NCBI RefSeq assembly: GCF_014648895.1
Contig: NZ_BMRZ01000005.1
Location: 359,221 to 423,220 of the forward strand
Length of the DNA: 64,000 nt
Source of the DNA: Streptomyces tanashiensis
GTDB lineage: Bacteria > Actinomycetota > Actinomycetes > Streptomycetales > Streptomycetaceae
Reading direction: 5' to 3'
Within the stretch, counting starts at the first letter, position 1. Every line of letters starts with the position of its first letter. Shown in pieces: positions 62,613-64,000 of the stretch. The notes beneath the pieces are model-generated. The model searched no databases. It had not been told where the DNA came from and saw only the letters and a program-made list of their open reading frames with translations. A program made the translations under genes and the position numbers.

Positions 62613-63659
62613 ATGCCAGCGATCGATGTTTTACTGCCAGGCGTGTCACGGAAGCCCACGCCCCACCCCCAACGCATCGCGCTCGTCGCCTTCCCCGGCG
62701 TCCGCGCCTTCGACATCTCCGTCATCACCGAGGTCTGGGACAGCGACCGCACCCTCCGCGGAGTCCCGCCCTTCGAACTCCGCCGGACCGCCACCGACCC
62801 GCACACCCCCATCCCCCTCCGAGGCGGCCTCACCCTCACCCCCGACCGCCCGCTCACCTGGCTCGACGACCTCACCCCCACCGACCTGGTCGTCGTCCCC
62901 GGCATAGAGGACCCCGACGCCGACCTGCCGGCCCCCGTCCTCGACGCCCTCCGCCGCGCCCACACCGCGGGCATCCCCGTCGCCTCGCTCTGCGCCGGCG
63001 CCTTCGTACTCGCCCGCGCCGGACTCCTGGACGGCCGCCGCGCCGTCACCCACTGGCACCTGGCGAGCACCCTGGCCGCCCGCCACCCGGCCGTCAGGGT
63101 CGAACCCGACGCCCTGTTCGTCGAGGACACGGGCATCTGGACCTCGGCCGGCACCGCAGCGGGCATCGACCTCTGCCTCCACCTCGTCCGCACCGCCCAC
63201 GGAGCCGAGGCCGCCGCGGCCGTCGCCCGCTCGATGGTCACCGCCCCCTTCCGTACGGGGACCCAGGCCCAGTTCATCGAGCACCCCACGCCCCGCGCCG
63301 ACCGCGACGCCGACGCCCTCGCCGCCGTACGCGCCCACGCCCTGGCCCACCTCGCCGAACCCCACACCGTCGCGAGCCTGGCCGCCCTCGCCGGCATGTC
63401 CCCCCGCTCCTTCGCCCGCCACTTCCAGGCCACGACGGGCACCACCCCTCTGCACTGGCTCATCACCCAGCGCGTCGCGGCAGCCCAGAAGCTCCTCGAA
63501 CGGACCGACCACCCGCTCCCCGAGGTGGCCCGCCGCGCGGGCTTCGGCAGCGAGGTCACGATGCGCCAGCACTTCGCCTCCCACCTGGGCACCAGCCCCC
63601 GCGACTACCGCCACGCCTTCCGTCACCCGGGCAGAGGTACGCCCATGGACCAGGGTTGA
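62613..63659 (+). CDS. GlxA-type AraC-family regulator with DJ-1/PfpI domain
   Basis: About 348 residues. DJ-1/PfpI-like N-terminal domain (RIALVAFPGVRAFDISVITEV, LVVVPGIED, VASLCAGAFVLARAGLLDGR with the nucleophile-elbow Cys, HWHLASTLAARHP). C-terminal AraC HTH (VASLAALAGMSPRSFARHFQ, PLPEVARRAGFGSEVTMRQHF). Start uncertain: ATG 62613 has a GGGGGG very close, GTG 62643 is also in frame. Divergent from the hydrolase gene 45 bp away, a likely target. Confidence 0.9.
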   Translation: MPAIDVLLPGVSRKPTPHPQRIALVAFPGVRAFDISVITEVWDSDRTLRGVPPFELRRTATDPHTPIPLRGGLTLTPDRPLTWLDDLTPTDLVVVPGIEDPDADLPAPVLDALRRAHTAGIPVASLCAGAFVLARAGLLDGRRAVTHWHLASTLAARHPAVRVEPDALFVEDTGIWTSAGTAAGIDLCLHLVRTAHGAEAAAAVARSMVTAPFRTGTQAQFIEHPTPRADRDADALAAVRAHALAHLAEPHTVASLAALAGMSPRSFARHFQATTGTTPLHWLITQRVAAAQKLLERTDHPLPEVARRAGFGSEVTMRQHFASHLGTSPRDYRHAFRHPGRGTPMDQG

Positions 63660-64000
63660 CACGGAACCCCCCGATCCGTAAGGTTCTCCGAGTTGTCCGA
63701 CGTGAGCACCGACCCCGGTCGGCCCCGGACAGCCATTCCGCAAGAACCAGTGAGCCTGACGGCGCTTTGTCGTGCCGCCATGCTTTCCGTGCGTTTTTGC
63801 GAAATGAGGAATCCGCGTTCGAAGGTTTGAGCGCAGCCGCCCGATTAGCGTCGGAGGCAGGGAATCCACTAAAGTCTCACTCGTCGGAACGGCCCAACGG
63901 CCGAAAAGACAAACCCCGCTGACTGGGGGTCAGACACCGAAAGGATCTGATAGAGTCGGAACCGCCGGAAGGGCCCGGAGCGAAAGCGAAAGGGACCGGA
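63660..64000 (+). promoter_or_regulatory. Upstream promoter region of an rRNA operon
   Basis: The last 340 bases are non-coding and drop in GC from about 63775. They contain CCACTAAAGTCTCACTCG (TAAAGT at 63870-63875) and GGATCTGATAGAGTCGGA (TAGAGT at 63951-63956), preceded by GCTGACTGGGGGTCAG and followed by CCGCCGGAAGGGCCCGGAGCG. This matches my memory of the repeated promoters and leader before Streptomyces 16S genes. The rRNA gene itself would lie past the window edge. Confidence 0.75.

Overview
The window is chromosomal DNA from a Streptomyces or close relative. GC is very high with strong third-position GC bias, many starts are GTG, and at least a dozen genes have a TANNNT-like -10 box six or seven bases before the start codon and no ribosome binding site (leaderless mRNAs). 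The gene set includes Lsr2, ClpC, SigE-CseABC, NuoD and DisA/RadA and follows Streptomyces core-chromosome order. The right edge runs into sequence typical of the region upstream of a Streptomyces 16S rRNA operon.

Layout. 1-9.8 kb: the end of ftsH, then folE, a free-standing intein-like LAGLIDADG gene, and a leftward folate block (DUF3180, folK, folB, an NTF2-like gene, folP), then a lysyltransferase-type membrane protein and a divergent esterase. 8.8-12.4 kb: a betaine/choline-type ABC importer (ATPase divergent from two permeases and a lipoprotein). 12.5-18.3 kb: a coiled-coil protein and GNAT, an orphan nuoD beside a MidA/NDUFAF7-like methyltransferase, and a DesK/NarL-type two-component pair. 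18.4-21.1 kb: an ArsR-type regulator with a double operator, a small ORF and a threonine-aldolase-like gene. 21.3-26.8 kb: a tightly overlapping cofactor operon (DUF2520, panC, nadB, nadC, coaX). 26.9-29.8 kb: small regulators, argA and lsr2. 30.3-32.8 kb: clpC. 32.9-35.9 kb: a large NACHT NTPase on the opposite strand. 36.4-39.3 kb: an M23 peptidase and a TetR/MFS pair. 39.5-42.9 kb: the sigE-cseA-cseB-cseC envelope-stress operon. 43.2-48.8 kb: genome-maintenance genes (mutY, disA, radA) with a PAP2 phosphatase. 49-59.4 kb: a sigma-like/zinc-finger/TM/Ig-like fusion, a cysteine-rich protein, Ppx/GppA, a TIM-barrel isomerase, TetR, ilvD, a Ser/Thr kinase with a beta-propeller, and small proteins. 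59.4-63.7 kb: an ABC-2 exporter, proC, an isochorismatase-like hydrolase and a GlxA-type regulator. The last 340 bases are promoter-rich rrn upstream sequence.

Most of the window is housekeeping. The most unusual signals are: (1) folE carries a sharply bounded AT-rich recoded patch over its zinc-binding CEHH motif, and 70 bp downstream in the same frame lies a stand-alone protein with intein-like ends and a LAGLIDADG motif; (2) a 37-bp palindromic element occurs three times, each time supplying a stop codon; (3) short tandem duplications centred on stop codons recur where genes end; (4) a NACHT protein and (5) a methyltransferase-NuoD pairing offer testable functional links.
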